A DNA stretch of 64,000 nt from Lachnospiraceae bacterium (GTDB taxonomy: Bacteria > Bacillota > Clostridia > Lachnospirales > Lachnospiraceae), in contig CAJTDB010000017.1 in the NCBI GenBank assembly GCA_910574965.1, forward strand, positions 1 to 64,000. Reading direction: 5' to 3'. Position 1 is the stretch's first letter; the number at the start of each line of letters is the position of its first letter. Of the stretch, positions 17,441 to 24,476 are shown piece after piece. The position numbers and the translations under genes are program-made. Under the pieces are notes generated by a model. It was not told the origin of the DNA, searched no databases, and saw only the letters and a program-made list of their open reading frames with translations.

Positions 17441-18790
17441 TTAGGAAGCACTGCGGGCCACTCTTCCGGACGGCCGGGCCAGCAGGATATTTTTATATCG
17501 GTAGACGCTGAGCACCAGTCCAAGCAGCATATAGGACACTACAATTCCGCTTCCCCCGCTGGAGAAAAACGGCAGAAGCGCAGCCGTCGGCGGCAGCAGG
17601 CCCACATTCATCCCGATGCTGATTCCCATCTGAAGCAGAAATACAATCCCGCAGCCGCTGCCGAGGATCATACCCAGTTCATTCTTCTGACAAAAGGAGA
17701 TCCGAAAGATCTTCACCACCAGATAGAACATCAGGGCCGCAGCCAGGATACCGGCAAGCAGGCCGTAAGCAGAGATCAGGCAGACAAAGATATAATCATT
17801 ATTATATCCTGGAAGCTCTACGATTCTGGCAATATTCTCCGTACTGCCTCCCATCAGGCGGCTGCCGCTTAGAATTCCTTTCATCTGGACGGTAAGATAG
17901 TTCTGGTCATCAGCACCGGTCAAGAACGCCTGTATCCTCATCATCTGGTAAGATGTCAGGCGCCCCAGAATCCCCATTCCGAGAAAACACAGCGGCGGCG
18001 CTGCAAAAAGGACCCCCAGCATGGTCAGTGCCGGCGCTTTTCGGACTTGATACCATCCTCTTTTGACGGCGATAGCCGTCAGACAAAGAAGCGTCCCCCA
18101 TAAAACCACTCCCTGGGAAAATGCCGGAATACGAAAGGTAATCCACACCGGCACCAGTGCCCACAGCAGAATCTTTCCAAGCCCTTTATATCTTTCACCC
18201 CGATAGGAATAAAGGATTCCCCCGAAGAGCGGCACATACAAAAGCATCATCACCGGCATAAAGGCGAAAAAGGATCCCAGCCGGATATATAACCGCGCAC
18301 CATTGATATACACGCCCGCAAAATGAAAACCCAGCAATACCAGTATCAGAAATACAGCAGCAGCCTGCTTTGCATATCCGGCCAGAATGCTGTAGTCCAT
18401 CCGGTAAATTGCAAACATCAATGCGTATCCCATCAGCGTATACAGAATATGGGAGCTAAGATATCCATATCCTGCTCCGGACGTGTCACTGGTATACGCA
18501 GCCAGAACGGCATGGAGCGCTATGCTGGCCAGGCTGATGATGCCGATCATCACCAGTACTTCCACCGATATCTGCGGTCTGTGAATCCGGTCCAGAGATG
18601 TCCCTGTCTCCACCGGATCCCCCATATCCTGAATGGCCTTTTCCAGAGCCTCCTCTTCAAACATCCCTTCCGCCTCATAAGCCTCCGCCTGGTCCAGCAC
18701 ATGATCCCGAAGTTCCTCGCCAACCATCTCCCGTGCCTTTATGCAACGGATCTGTTCGGTCACTGTATTCAGATATTCATCCAGTTTCAT
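17441..18790 (-). CDS. FtsW/RodA/SpoVE (SEDS) family protein with N-terminal permease-prefix domain
   Basis: 449 residues. The first about 75 form a soluble helical module (MKLDEYLNTVTEQIRCIKAR, then EELRDHVLDQAEAYEAEG) like the DUF1700/permease-prefix domain seen on transporters controlled by PadR proteins. The rest is a SEDS membrane domain of about ten helices with PGYNNDYIFVC, which keeps the conserved Asp, and PFFSSGGSGIVVSYML. The usual EE after the DFIF motif is replaced. SEDS proteins polymerise peptidoglycan. The ATG at 18790 overlaps the PadR stop (ATGA), so PadR and this gene are coupled. Function beyond family is inferred. Confidence 0.88.
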   Translation of the reverse strand: MKLDEYLNTVTEQIRCIKAREMVGEELRDHVLDQAEAYEAEGMFEEEALEKAIQDMGDPVETGTSLDRIHRPQISVEVLVMIGIISLASIALHAVLAAYTSDTSGAGYGYLSSHILYTLMGYALMFAIYRMDYSILAGYAKQAAAVFLILVLLGFHFAGVYINGARLYIRLGSFFAFMPVMMLLYVPLFGGILYSYRGERYKGLGKILLWALVPVWITFRIPAFSQGVVLWGTLLCLTAIAVKRGWYQVRKAPALTMLGVLFAAPPLCFLGMGILGRLTSYQMMRIQAFLTGADDQNYLTVQMKGILSGSRLMGGSTENIARIVELPGYNNDYIFVCLISAYGLLAGILAAALMFYLVVKIFRISFCQKNELGMILGSGCGIVFLLQMGISIGMNVGLLPPTAALLPFFSSGGSGIVVSYMLLGLVLSVYRYKNILLARPSGRVARSAS

Positions 18791-19122
18791 CCCACCACCT
18801 CCAGCGCCAGAACGCTCATCACCGCCCTGGAATATTCCTGCCACTGGGATTTCTTTTCATCCAGATACTTTTTTCCGCTTTTTGTAATCTGGTAGTATTT
18901 CCGCACCTTTCCTATGGCTTCCTGTTCGTAGGATATCAGATACCGCTTATCCTCCAGGCTGTGAAGCAGCGGGTACAAAGTTCCCGCTTTCAGCTCGAAC
19001 ACATTCTCCGACCGCTGCCGCAGCGTGTCGATCATCTCATATCCGTACATGTCCTTCTCCGAAAGCAGCTTTAAGATTAACATTGCCATACTTCCGGACA
19101 CCAAAGATCTGTCGATTGCCAT
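18787..19122 (-). CDS. PadR-family transcriptional regulator
   Basis: 111 residues. The PadR winged helix is clear: LILKLLSEKDMYGYEMIDTL, then FELKAGTLYPLLHSLEDK and a helical dimer tail. The ATG at 19122 has AGGAGGTG 6 nt upstream; a GTG at 19131 is too close to it. It overlaps the following SEDS-like gene. A 30-bp dyad at 19284-19313 is a good operator candidate, so autoregulation with its partner gene is likely. Confidence 0.92.
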   Translation of the reverse strand: MAIDRSLVSGSMAMLILKLLSEKDMYGYEMIDTLRQRSENVFELKAGTLYPLLHSLEDKRYLISYEQEAIGKVRKYYQITKSGKKYLDEKKSQWQEYSRAVMSVLALEVVG

Positions 19123-19137
19123 CGTATACACCTCCTA

Positions 19138-19256
19138 TTTAAGTTCCGCATCCAGACGCAAAAGGCCTGATACGGAAGCATGCTCAGACACTTTTGTGTC
19201 TGTTCATACTTCCGCCCTTTTCCGTCCGAATGCTGTTTTAAGTTCCGCATCCAGAC
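19138..19256. repeat. Direct repeat pair upstream of padR
   Basis: A 20-bp sequence (TTTAAGTTCCGCATCCAGAC) occurs at 19138-19157 and again, exactly, at 19237-19256; a partial third copy (TTAGTTCCACATC) follows at about 19262. The copies lie in the 5' leader of padR. A hairpin-forming ACACTTTTGTGT segment lies between. Confidence 0.7.
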
Positions 19257-19283
19257 TGATTTTAGTTCCACATCAAATGTCTG

Positions 19284-19313
19284 TATAGACGATCTATATA
19301 TAGATTACCTATA
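19284..19313. promoter_or_regulatory. 30-bp dyad, probable PadR operator
   Basis: TATAG-N3-ATCTATATATAGAT-N3-CTATA is symmetric about 19298.5, with a perfect 14-bp core at 19292-19305. It is about 170 bp upstream of padR in an A+T-rich promoter-like tract. Confidence 0.6.
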
Positions 19314-19361
19314 TAATATATCGATATTCTACATATGTCAAGCACTATTTAAAACATATGC

Positions 19362-19407
19362 GAAACAGACCGGAAACCTTCTGTTCATCAGGTCTCCGGT
19401 CTGTTTC
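19362..19407 (-). terminator. Terminator downstream of the A+T-rich island
   Basis: GAAACAGACCGGAAACCT (19362-19379) pairs with AGGTCTCCGGTCTGTTTC (19390-19407) with one mismatch in 18. It follows the last gene of the 19482-21139 island on the minus strand. Confidence 0.7.
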
Positions 19408-19481
19408 CCTCTTGTCTGCCCTATCTATATGGTACCAGTACTATGTTAATTAAGCTTTTATCAATAATATGTATATTTTTA

Positions 19482-20075
19482 TCAATTCGCACAATGTAAC
19501 TGTACATAATTCTTTCGTCGGTCTACTTGAACCTCTTCATCTTCTGGTCTCATAAAACATATTGTCAATTTGCATAGAAACAAATAAAACCCAAATTGAT
19601 TCAAAGATGTCTCTTTTGCTACTTTTCCCTGTTTTATCATTCTGTTTAAAACATCTTTGTTAAACGTATTTAAAAGACTGAAATCCACTACATAGCCTTC
19701 ATATCTTTCGTCCGGTAAATATAATAGTCTATAGTGCAGATTATTCACTATATCAGCCTTATTGAGTCCAAGCGAATCTATATCTAATAACGGAGCAATA
19801 ACAATTTCACCATCGTGATCTGCGCTACATGTATTAGAAATAAGCATCCCTTTTCCTCTATATGCAGATATGCTTCCATCTTCTTCGAGCCTAGTAAAAG
19901 GTATTCCGTCAAAAATATCTCCCTGAGTCAAATAGTCATATGCTTTGTAATTAAATAGATTCAATTTTTTCCCATTTAATTCAAACTGCTTTATTGCCGC
20001 TTTTGTCCTCTCTTTTACATATGGACTGATTGACGGAAATAAAGGTTGTGTAAAATCAATAAATTCATCTAACAT
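19482..20075 (-). CDS. Unknown protein with GDI and SNTC motifs (197 aa)
   Basis: I cannot name this protein. It is A+T-rich and unlike its G+C-richer surroundings. Notable is the pattern YLTQGDIFDGIPF (about residues 48-60), then LISNTCSADHDGEIVIAPL (about 78-96). A GDI-x-P followed by a Ser-x-x-Cys segment recurs, in my recollection, in sporadic bacterial proteins of accessory loci. No membrane segment. Its start overlaps the stop of the upstream 20069-20407 gene by 7 bp, so the island genes are translationally linked. No function is proposed. Confidence 0.7.
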   Translation of the reverse strand: MLDEFIDFTQPLFPSISPYVKERTKAAIKQFELNGKKLNLFNYKAYDYLTQGDIFDGIPFTRLEEDGSISAYRGKGMLISNTCSADHDGEIVIAPLLDIDSLGLNKADIVNNLHYRLLYLPDERYEGYVVDFSLLNTFNKDVLNRMIKQGKVAKETSLNQFGFYLFLCKLTICFMRPEDEEVQVDRRKNYVQLHCAN

Positions 20076-20407
20076 ATATCAAAAATATTTACTCCTGTAG
20101 GTTTGTAGATTTTTTTCAAAGATGCTTTGTAAATTTCTGCTTCCTCTTTTGTAAAATCTCTCATATCGCTTTCAAACAGTTCTTTAGCAAAATTGTAACT
20201 TGTTTGAATCTTTGTTTTATTCATTTGAGGAGATGGTGTTGTTGTTCCCATATCATTTTCAGAAATATTACCCATAATAGCTAAAGGGGAATCATTGTAT
20301 ATCATCCCACTTGTATTAAAAGTAGTAGTTAAGCTTAATGCTGAAAGAGCAACAACTGTCATCATTGCTCTCACACTAGTTGTATCATTTCTACTCGTCA
20401 TATACAA
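20069..20407 (-). CDS. Unknown small protein with one hydrophobic segment (112 aa)
   Basis: Residues about 13-35 (RAMMTVVALSALSLTTTF) form a single hydrophobic stretch after a polar N-terminus, so it may be a membrane-anchored or secreted protein; the remainder is polar and Lys/Glu-rich. It overlaps the upstream open frame by 17 bp and the downstream gene by 7 bp. No recognised family. Base composition matches the island. Confidence 0.6.
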   Translation of the reverse strand: MYMTSRNDTTSVRAMMTVVALSALSLTTTFNTSGMIYNDSPLAIMGNISENDMGTTTPSPQMNKTKIQTSYNFAKELFESDMRDFTKEEAEIYKASLKKIYKPTGVNIFDIC

Positions 20408-20705
20408 ACTCCCCTTTCCTCACTAGATTTTCTAATTTGTTATCTATTATATTACTTGTAATTTGCAATATTCCGTCAAATGCCTCTTTTTTTGACTTAT
20501 AATTCACATCATTGTTAGCAGCATATCTGTCATTTATATCAATTGAAGCTGATACAGTATGTTTTCGCTCTCCGGCTATACATGTCCTTCCATTATTGTA
20601 TTGTTGAACAGAAAATTCCCTTAAATTCTGCAATGTTATATTAATATAATAATGTTTTTTATATACATATGTTAATTTACAGGACAAATCATATAATTCG
20701 CCCAT
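20391..20705 (-). CDS. C-terminal half of a split protein, -1 frame relative to upstream gene
   Basis: 104 codons read from the ATG that uses the last base of an A7 tract at 20705-20711. Content such as LTYVYKKHYYINITLQNLREF and HTVSASIDINDRYAANN looks like the second half of a folded domain, not a complete protein. With the first 145 residues of the upstream frame it would give a protein of about 249 residues. It could be made by -1 frameshifting, by re-initiation at this ATG, or not at all if the tract is a mutation. The size and style recall TIGR04255-type sporadic proteins, but this is a weak impression. Confidence 0.6.
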   Translation of the reverse strand: MGELYDLSCKLTYVYKKHYYINITLQNLREFSVQQYNNGRTCIAGERKHTVSASIDINDRYAANNDVNYKSKKEAFDGILQITSNIIDNKLENLVRKGEFVYDE

Positions 20706-21139
20706 TTTTTTGTTTCTTCGCCAAATAGACTTTTCTTTAATATTTCTAAGCCGGTACCATCTAAACCATCAATTTCAACGTTTGTAATCAATCCCGCAAA
20801 AGTGTTATTGTTTTCTGTCATATTGTCAATAATTTTATAAATATCAGAGCATCTTTGTACCAAATACTCTTTGCATTTATTCCAATCAGACACAAACTCT
20901 CCATTATAATTTGTAATAAAGGACGATACAGATAATGCTATATTTAACATGGAATGCCCATTTTTAGTTTGAGCGATAATCCTGGGCACTTCGTCTTGCA
21001 CCTGCTCAGGAATTGGCAAAATTGTCGATGGCATAAAATACTGTTGCAAAATATCTTCTGAATTTGTAAATTTTTTCCTATATTCCATAATTCTGGGATA
21101 TACCAAGTTCAAATTTGTTTGCTTTATTATCATCTTCAT
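20672..21139 (-). CDS. N-terminal half of a split unknown protein
   Basis: 155 codons. The last ten (from the Trp after KK) are read after the A7 tract at 20705-20711 and end at an early stop; before that the frame continues naturally into the 20391-20705 frame if the ribosome slips -1. Residues about 58-110 (AQTKNGHSMLNIALSVSSF and the Tyr/Lys-rich helix after it) suggest a beta strand then long helix, as in TIGR04255-like proteins. The gene is the first of the A+T-rich island and has a GGAG near its start. Function unknown. Confidence 0.6.
   Translation of the reverse strand: MKMIIKQTNLNLVYPRIMEYRKKFTNSEDILQQYFMPSTILPIPEQVQDEVPRIIAQTKNGHSMLNIALSVSSFITNYNGEFVSDWNKCKEYLVQRCSDIYKIIDNMTENNNTFAGLITNVEIDGLDGTGLEILKKSLFGEETKKWANYMICPVN
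20705..20711 (-). other. A7 slippery tract in -1 frameshift phase
   Basis: Reading the minus strand, the upstream frame is ACA AAA AAA TGG, so the heptamer is A AAA AAA in the exact X XXY YYZ phase needed for -1 slippage. After slippage the reading enters the 20391-20705 frame at AAA ATG GGC. Confidence 0.6.
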
Positions 21140-21235
21140 TTCCTCCAGCCTTACTTAGCTTGTGTCACAATACCCAAATGTTTCAATGACTATTCTTAAA
21201 ATTTCTTATAATTTTTCGAGTAAGTTGGACAGAGG

Positions 21236-21652
21236 TTACCTGCCCCTATGCTTCTCTTTCCTTTTCTGCTGTTTCAGTTCAAACTGCCGCTGTTTTTCTG
21301 TTTCCCGTTGTTCCCGTCTCACAGCCTTGCGTTCAGCTTTCAACTGCTCCTGCTGTAATTTCAAAGCCTGCTGCGATTTTGTACCTATGCCAGTATTCTG
21401 CGCCTGTTTCCGTACTTCCCGCTGTACTCGTTTCGGATTGCGACCATCTTCTTTTACATCAGTTGCCACAGCCGGACTAAATTTCAGTTGATAGTAATTT
21501 TTCAGAACAAAATCGTATACCTCATAATCCTTTGGTTCTGCTCCAAATGTGACCTTGCACACAGATAATTTTCCCTCTGATATTCGTTCAAACACTCCTA
21601 TCCAGAATGGTTCTTCAAAAAATACGGTCAGTCTGCCCAATACTTTGTCCAT
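21236..21652 (-). CDS. yjdF: YjdF-family protein
   Basis: 138 residues. The N-terminal about 85 residues (LTVFFEEPFWIGVFERIS, then VCKVTFGAEPKDYEVYDF) and a long basic C-terminal coiled-coil-like tail rich in Gln, Arg and Lys match YjdF. The ATG at 21652 has AAGGAGG upstream. It is preceded by the yjdF-type riboswitch at 21692-21779, which binds azaaromatic compounds in studied cases. The protein may help handle toxic heteroaromatics. The downstream gene order (MATE pump on the same strand upstream) fits a drug-response theme but the two are not clearly co-transcribed. Confidence 0.9.
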   Translation of the reverse strand: MDKVLGRLTVFFEEPFWIGVFERISEGKLSVCKVTFGAEPKDYEVYDFVLKNYYQLKFSPAVATDVKEDGRNPKRVQREVRKQAQNTGIGTKSQQALKLQQEQLKAERKAVRREQRETEKQRQFELKQQKRKEKHRGR

Positions 21653-21691
21653 GACAATTCCTCCTTGAAAATTGTAATGCACAAAGAACGG

Positions 21692-21779
21692 ACAACCCAA
21701 GGAGGGAGGGTTACTTACACCAGAATGGTGCGGCGGGACTACCTACCCGCTCTATAAGAGATTGTATCCCTTATGTTGT
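21692..21779 (-). ncRNA. yjdF-motif RNA (NAIC riboswitch)
   Basis: On the minus strand a closing helix pairs ACAACAUAAGG (21769-21779) with CCUUGGGUUGU (21692-21702) at 10 of 11 positions. Inside are a GCGGG...CCCGC hairpin whose loop holds UAGGUAG, a CACCA-UUC-UGGUG hairpin, and a GUAAGUAACCC segment, the parts I recall from the yjdF motif. It ends about 40 nt before the yjdF start. Known members sense aromatic N-heterocycles such as azaaromatics and raise translation or transcription of yjdF. Confidence 0.85.
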
Positions 21780-21893
21780 GTTTTTATCTCTGTTCCTTGA
21801 TTTTATCACAACATCCGGGATTTTGCCACAACAATATAGAGCACGTATGACAAACCAACCCTACGTTTATCAGATTTCCGGTCTGGCTATTCC

Positions 21894-23303
21894 CTATCCA
21901 AATTCTGCCGCACCTTTTTCTCTGCCCTTCTGAAGCCCCGTGATCTGCCGCATCTCCAGAGAGATCATAAGGACAGCCGCCGCTCCTGCCGCCAGGTCTG
22001 CGATGGGACCCGCATACATGATGCCGTCGATTCCCATGAACAGAGGAAAGATCACAATCAGTGGGAGCAGGAAGAGGATCTGTCTCGTCAATGACAGAAA
22101 GATTCCCTTTACCGGCTTTCCGATCGCCGTGAAAAAGGTGGCCGTTACCGGCTGTATTCCATTTAAAAATGTGGCAAATAAAAAGATTCGGAAATATCGA
22201 ACCGCAAACAGAAAATACTCCTCGGATCCATCTCCGAAGACGGAAATAATCTGCCGCGGGATCAGTTGAAATAAAAGAAAGGCCGCCCCTGATACGGTCA
22301 GCGCATAACGCACTGTCTGAAAGTACACCTGCTTTACGCGGTCATATTTCTCTGCTCCATAATTATAGCCCGCTATAGGCTGCAGTCCCTGTGCCAGTCC
22401 GATCACAACAGAAAAATACAGCATAGCCACTTTGGATATGATACCCGCACAGGCAAGAGGAACCGATTCCCCATAGACCGATCTGGCTCCGTAGTAGGTC
22501 AGAGAATTATTCAGCACAATCTGCACGATCATCATGGCAATCTGGTTGAAGAAAGAAGACATTCCCAGAGACATAACAGGAACAAAATACTCTGCCCGAA
22601 GTATCAGGTGATTCTTTTTCAGCGTTACCGTCTTGCAGCGGAGCATATAGCAGAAGATCATACCCGCCGCCACAATCTGTCCGATGATCGTCGCCAGCGC
22701 CGCTCCTGCCATCCCCATGCCAAAGCCGAAAATAAACAGCGGATCCAGAACCGTATTAATCAGGGCCCCGGTCAGATTGCAGACCATGGAATATTTGGGA
22801 GTTCCGTCAGCTCGAACCAGATGGGCACCTCCGTTGGAATAGATCAGAAACGGAAACCCAATCGACGTGATTTTCGTATATGTAACCGCATAGCCAAGCA
22901 CGCTGTCCGGCGCCCCGAAAAACCGAAGCATCGGCGTCAGGAAAAGCTGCGTCACCACACAGAGTATTGTTCCTGTCAGAAACAGAAGCACAGCCGCATT
23001 TCCCATATAGTAAACTGCCTGTTCTTTCTGCTTACGCCCAAGAGCCAGATTAAAGGAAGATGCTCCGCCAATCCCGAACAGGAGCGCCAGCGCCACGCAG
23101 GACGTAGTCAGCGGAAATGCCACATTGGTCGCTGCATTCCCCAGTTCTCCGATGCTTCTTCCGATGAAAAACTGATCTACAATATTGTAAAGAGCGCCCA
23201 CCAGCATGGCTATAATGCTGGGCACCGCAAACTGCCGGATCAGTTGTCCAACGGGCAGTACCCCCAGACGGTTCTCTCCTGTATTGATTCTTCTCTCTTC
23301 CAT
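21894..23303 (-). CDS. MATE-family multidrug efflux pump
   Basis: 469 residues, about twelve membrane segments in two related halves. Family signatures include VGALYNIVDQFFIG and LGNAATNVAFPL in the first half and PIAGYNYGAEKYDRVKQVY in the second. MATE pumps export cationic drugs using Na+ or H+. I start it at 23303: the ATG at 23315 abuts its AGGAGG with no spacing, while the ATG at 23303 is 12 nt from it. It overlaps or closely follows the 134-residue gene upstream. A close paralogue lies at 51956-53338. Confidence 0.92.
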   Translation of the reverse strand: MEERRINTGENRLGVLPVGQLIRQFAVPSIIAMLVGALYNIVDQFFIGRSIGELGNAATNVAFPLTTSCVALALLFGIGGASSFNLALGRKQKEQAVYYMGNAAVLLFLTGTILCVVTQLFLTPMLRFFGAPDSVLGYAVTYTKITSIGFPFLIYSNGGAHLVRADGTPKYSMVCNLTGALINTVLDPLFIFGFGMGMAGAALATIIGQIVAAGMIFCYMLRCKTVTLKKNHLILRAEYFVPVMSLGMSSFFNQIAMMIVQIVLNNSLTYYGARSVYGESVPLACAGIISKVAMLYFSVVIGLAQGLQPIAGYNYGAEKYDRVKQVYFQTVRYALTVSGAAFLLFQLIPRQIISVFGDGSEEYFLFAVRYFRIFLFATFLNGIQPVTATFFTAIGKPVKGIFLSLTRQILFLLPLIVIFPLFMGIDGIMYAGPIADLAAGAAAVLMISLEMRQITGLQKGREKGAAEFG

Positions 23304-23311
23304 CTCTGTAC

Positions 23312-23716
23312 TCATCCTCCTTTGATCTCCGGAAGAAAATCTTCGGTATCTTTGCAGAAACTGCCCCCTGCTTTCCCGGCCAGTTCCTCCATCAGCGCAT
23401 ATGCCGCCTTCTGATCTTTCTCAGGAAAACTTATAGTATATATTTTGTTTACTGTACGCTGTTTTGCAAAAAGACAGAGTTCATCATCCCACTGATCTTT
23501 CTCCAGTACCTCCATGTCCATGGAACTGTCCTCTGCCAGAGAGAGTTCCAGCACTCCTGCTTCTTCCCAAAGCTGTGCTTCTCTTCCGCTTTCCCTCAGA
23601 TATTCGTAAAAGCACCGAAGGATCCCTTCTCTTTCTGACAGATACAGCCACTCCGACTGAATCCTCAGGGCTTCTTTTACAGTTCCCTTTTGTTTCTTCT
23701 TTGTCTTTTTATCCAT
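23312..23716 (-). CDS. Unknown acidic protein (134 aa)
   Basis: No recognised domain. Basic start MDKKTKKKQKGTVKEA, then an amphipathic helical region (WLYLSEREGILRCFYEYL) and an acidic middle. I take the ATG at 23716, near the end of the overlapping upstream DUF1934 gene, rather than the longer frame to 23800. It ends at the MATE start region, suggesting co-transcription. No membrane segment, no signal peptide. Function unknown. Confidence 0.6.
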   Translation of the reverse strand: MDKKTKKKQKGTVKEALRIQSEWLYLSEREGILRCFYEYLRESGREAQLWEEAGVLELSLAEDSSMDMEVLEKDQWDDELCLFAKQRTVNKIYTISFPEKDQKAAYALMEELAGKAGGSFCKDTEDFLPEIKGG

Positions 23717-23742
23717 CTGTTCCTCCGCTGTCTGTCCGATCT

Positions 23743-24186
23743 CTACAGGCAGAATGTATCTTTGGACTGTACAAGCACCTGCACGTCGCATTTGGCACAC
23801 CGCACACCGTTCACATGCAGTTCATAAGCAGCAGAAGCCTCCAGACGTTCTTCCTCCATATGAACTTCTACCTTTGTCGTATAGGTGTCCATCAAAAAGC
23901 TCCCAAAGGGAATCGCATAAGTGCTGCTTTGATGTTTCTGCTCTTCAAAGACCAGATCCACCGACACCGGTCCCCTTTTCTGGATCTCCATCCGGTTTCC
24001 TTTGATCTTGATTCGGTTCCTCACGGACTCCCGGATGCCCTCTAGCTGCTCTTCATAGACGATATAATGCGTACCGCTGCGCTCATAATATGCACCGATA
24101 TGCACCATCTCAATGGTTTCTCCGTCTTCTTCATCCATATGCAGGCCGGAGATCGTCACCATAACCTCTTTTGTCATCCTTTGCAC
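23743..24186 (-). CDS. DUF1934 protein (YwiB-like beta-barrel)
   Basis: About 147 residues. The pattern VMVTISGLHMDEEDGETIEM, then YERSGTHYIVYEE, FEEQKHQSSTYAIPFGSF and an IKGNRMEIQKRG segment fits the DUF1934 family of small lipocalin-like beta-barrels in Firmicutes. Ligand unknown. The start is uncertain: GTG at 24186 or the ATG at 24177. It lies just upstream of the 134-residue gene and MATE pump on the same strand. Confidence 0.85.
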   Translation of the reverse strand: MQRMTKEVMVTISGLHMDEEDGETIEMVHIGAYYERSGTHYIVYEEQLEGIRESVRNRIKIKGNRMEIQKRGPVSVDLVFEEQKHQSSTYAIPFGSFLMDTYTTKVEVHMEEERLEASAAYELHVNGVRCAKCDVQVLVQSKDTFCL

Positions 24187-24241
24187 GCTCTCTTTCGCAC
24201 TTACCTATCGTTGTCTTTTTATTGTATCTGTTTTCTGACAG

Positions 24242-24442
24242 TTATTCAAGTCCTTTCAGCCACTGAAAACGGACACTGACCGGAAGTTTTTCCGGATTCG
24301 GCGTCTCACAGGTAAGGCTCCACCAGGCTACGGTCCGGGCCGGCTGGTCTTTCTCCTCAAATATATACGGCAGTGTCATACACCCGGCCGCCGCAAATCC
24401 CAGCAGCAGGGAGCACAGCAGAATTCCCGCTCTCTTTCTCAT
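24242..24442 (-). CDS. Small lipoprotein at the end of the gerA locus (66 aa)
   Basis: MRKRAGILLCSLLLGFAAAG then Cys21 is a complete lipoprotein signal peptide with lipobox. The mature part is only 45 residues (rich in Trp and Pro). It starts 35 bp after the GerAB-GerAC fusion gene on the same strand. It may be a remnant of the missing GerAC C-terminal portion or an accessory subunit of the receptor; the sequence is too short to decide. Confidence 0.6.
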   Translation of the reverse strand: MRKRAGILLCSLLLGFAAAGCMTLPYIFEEKDQPARTVAWWSLTCETPNPEKLPVSVRFQWLKGLE

Positions 24443-24476
24443 ACGGCACCTGTCTCCTTTCCTTCTCTTGTTTTCA

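Noticed and set aside
19077-19271. 64-codon minus-strand open frame containing two VWMRNL copies
   Set aside because: The repetition comes from the 20-bp direct repeats; it overlaps padR and its leader and is not a convincing gene.
22608-23414. 268-codon plus-strand open frame
   Set aside because: Antisense shadow of the MATE gene, which has clear motifs.
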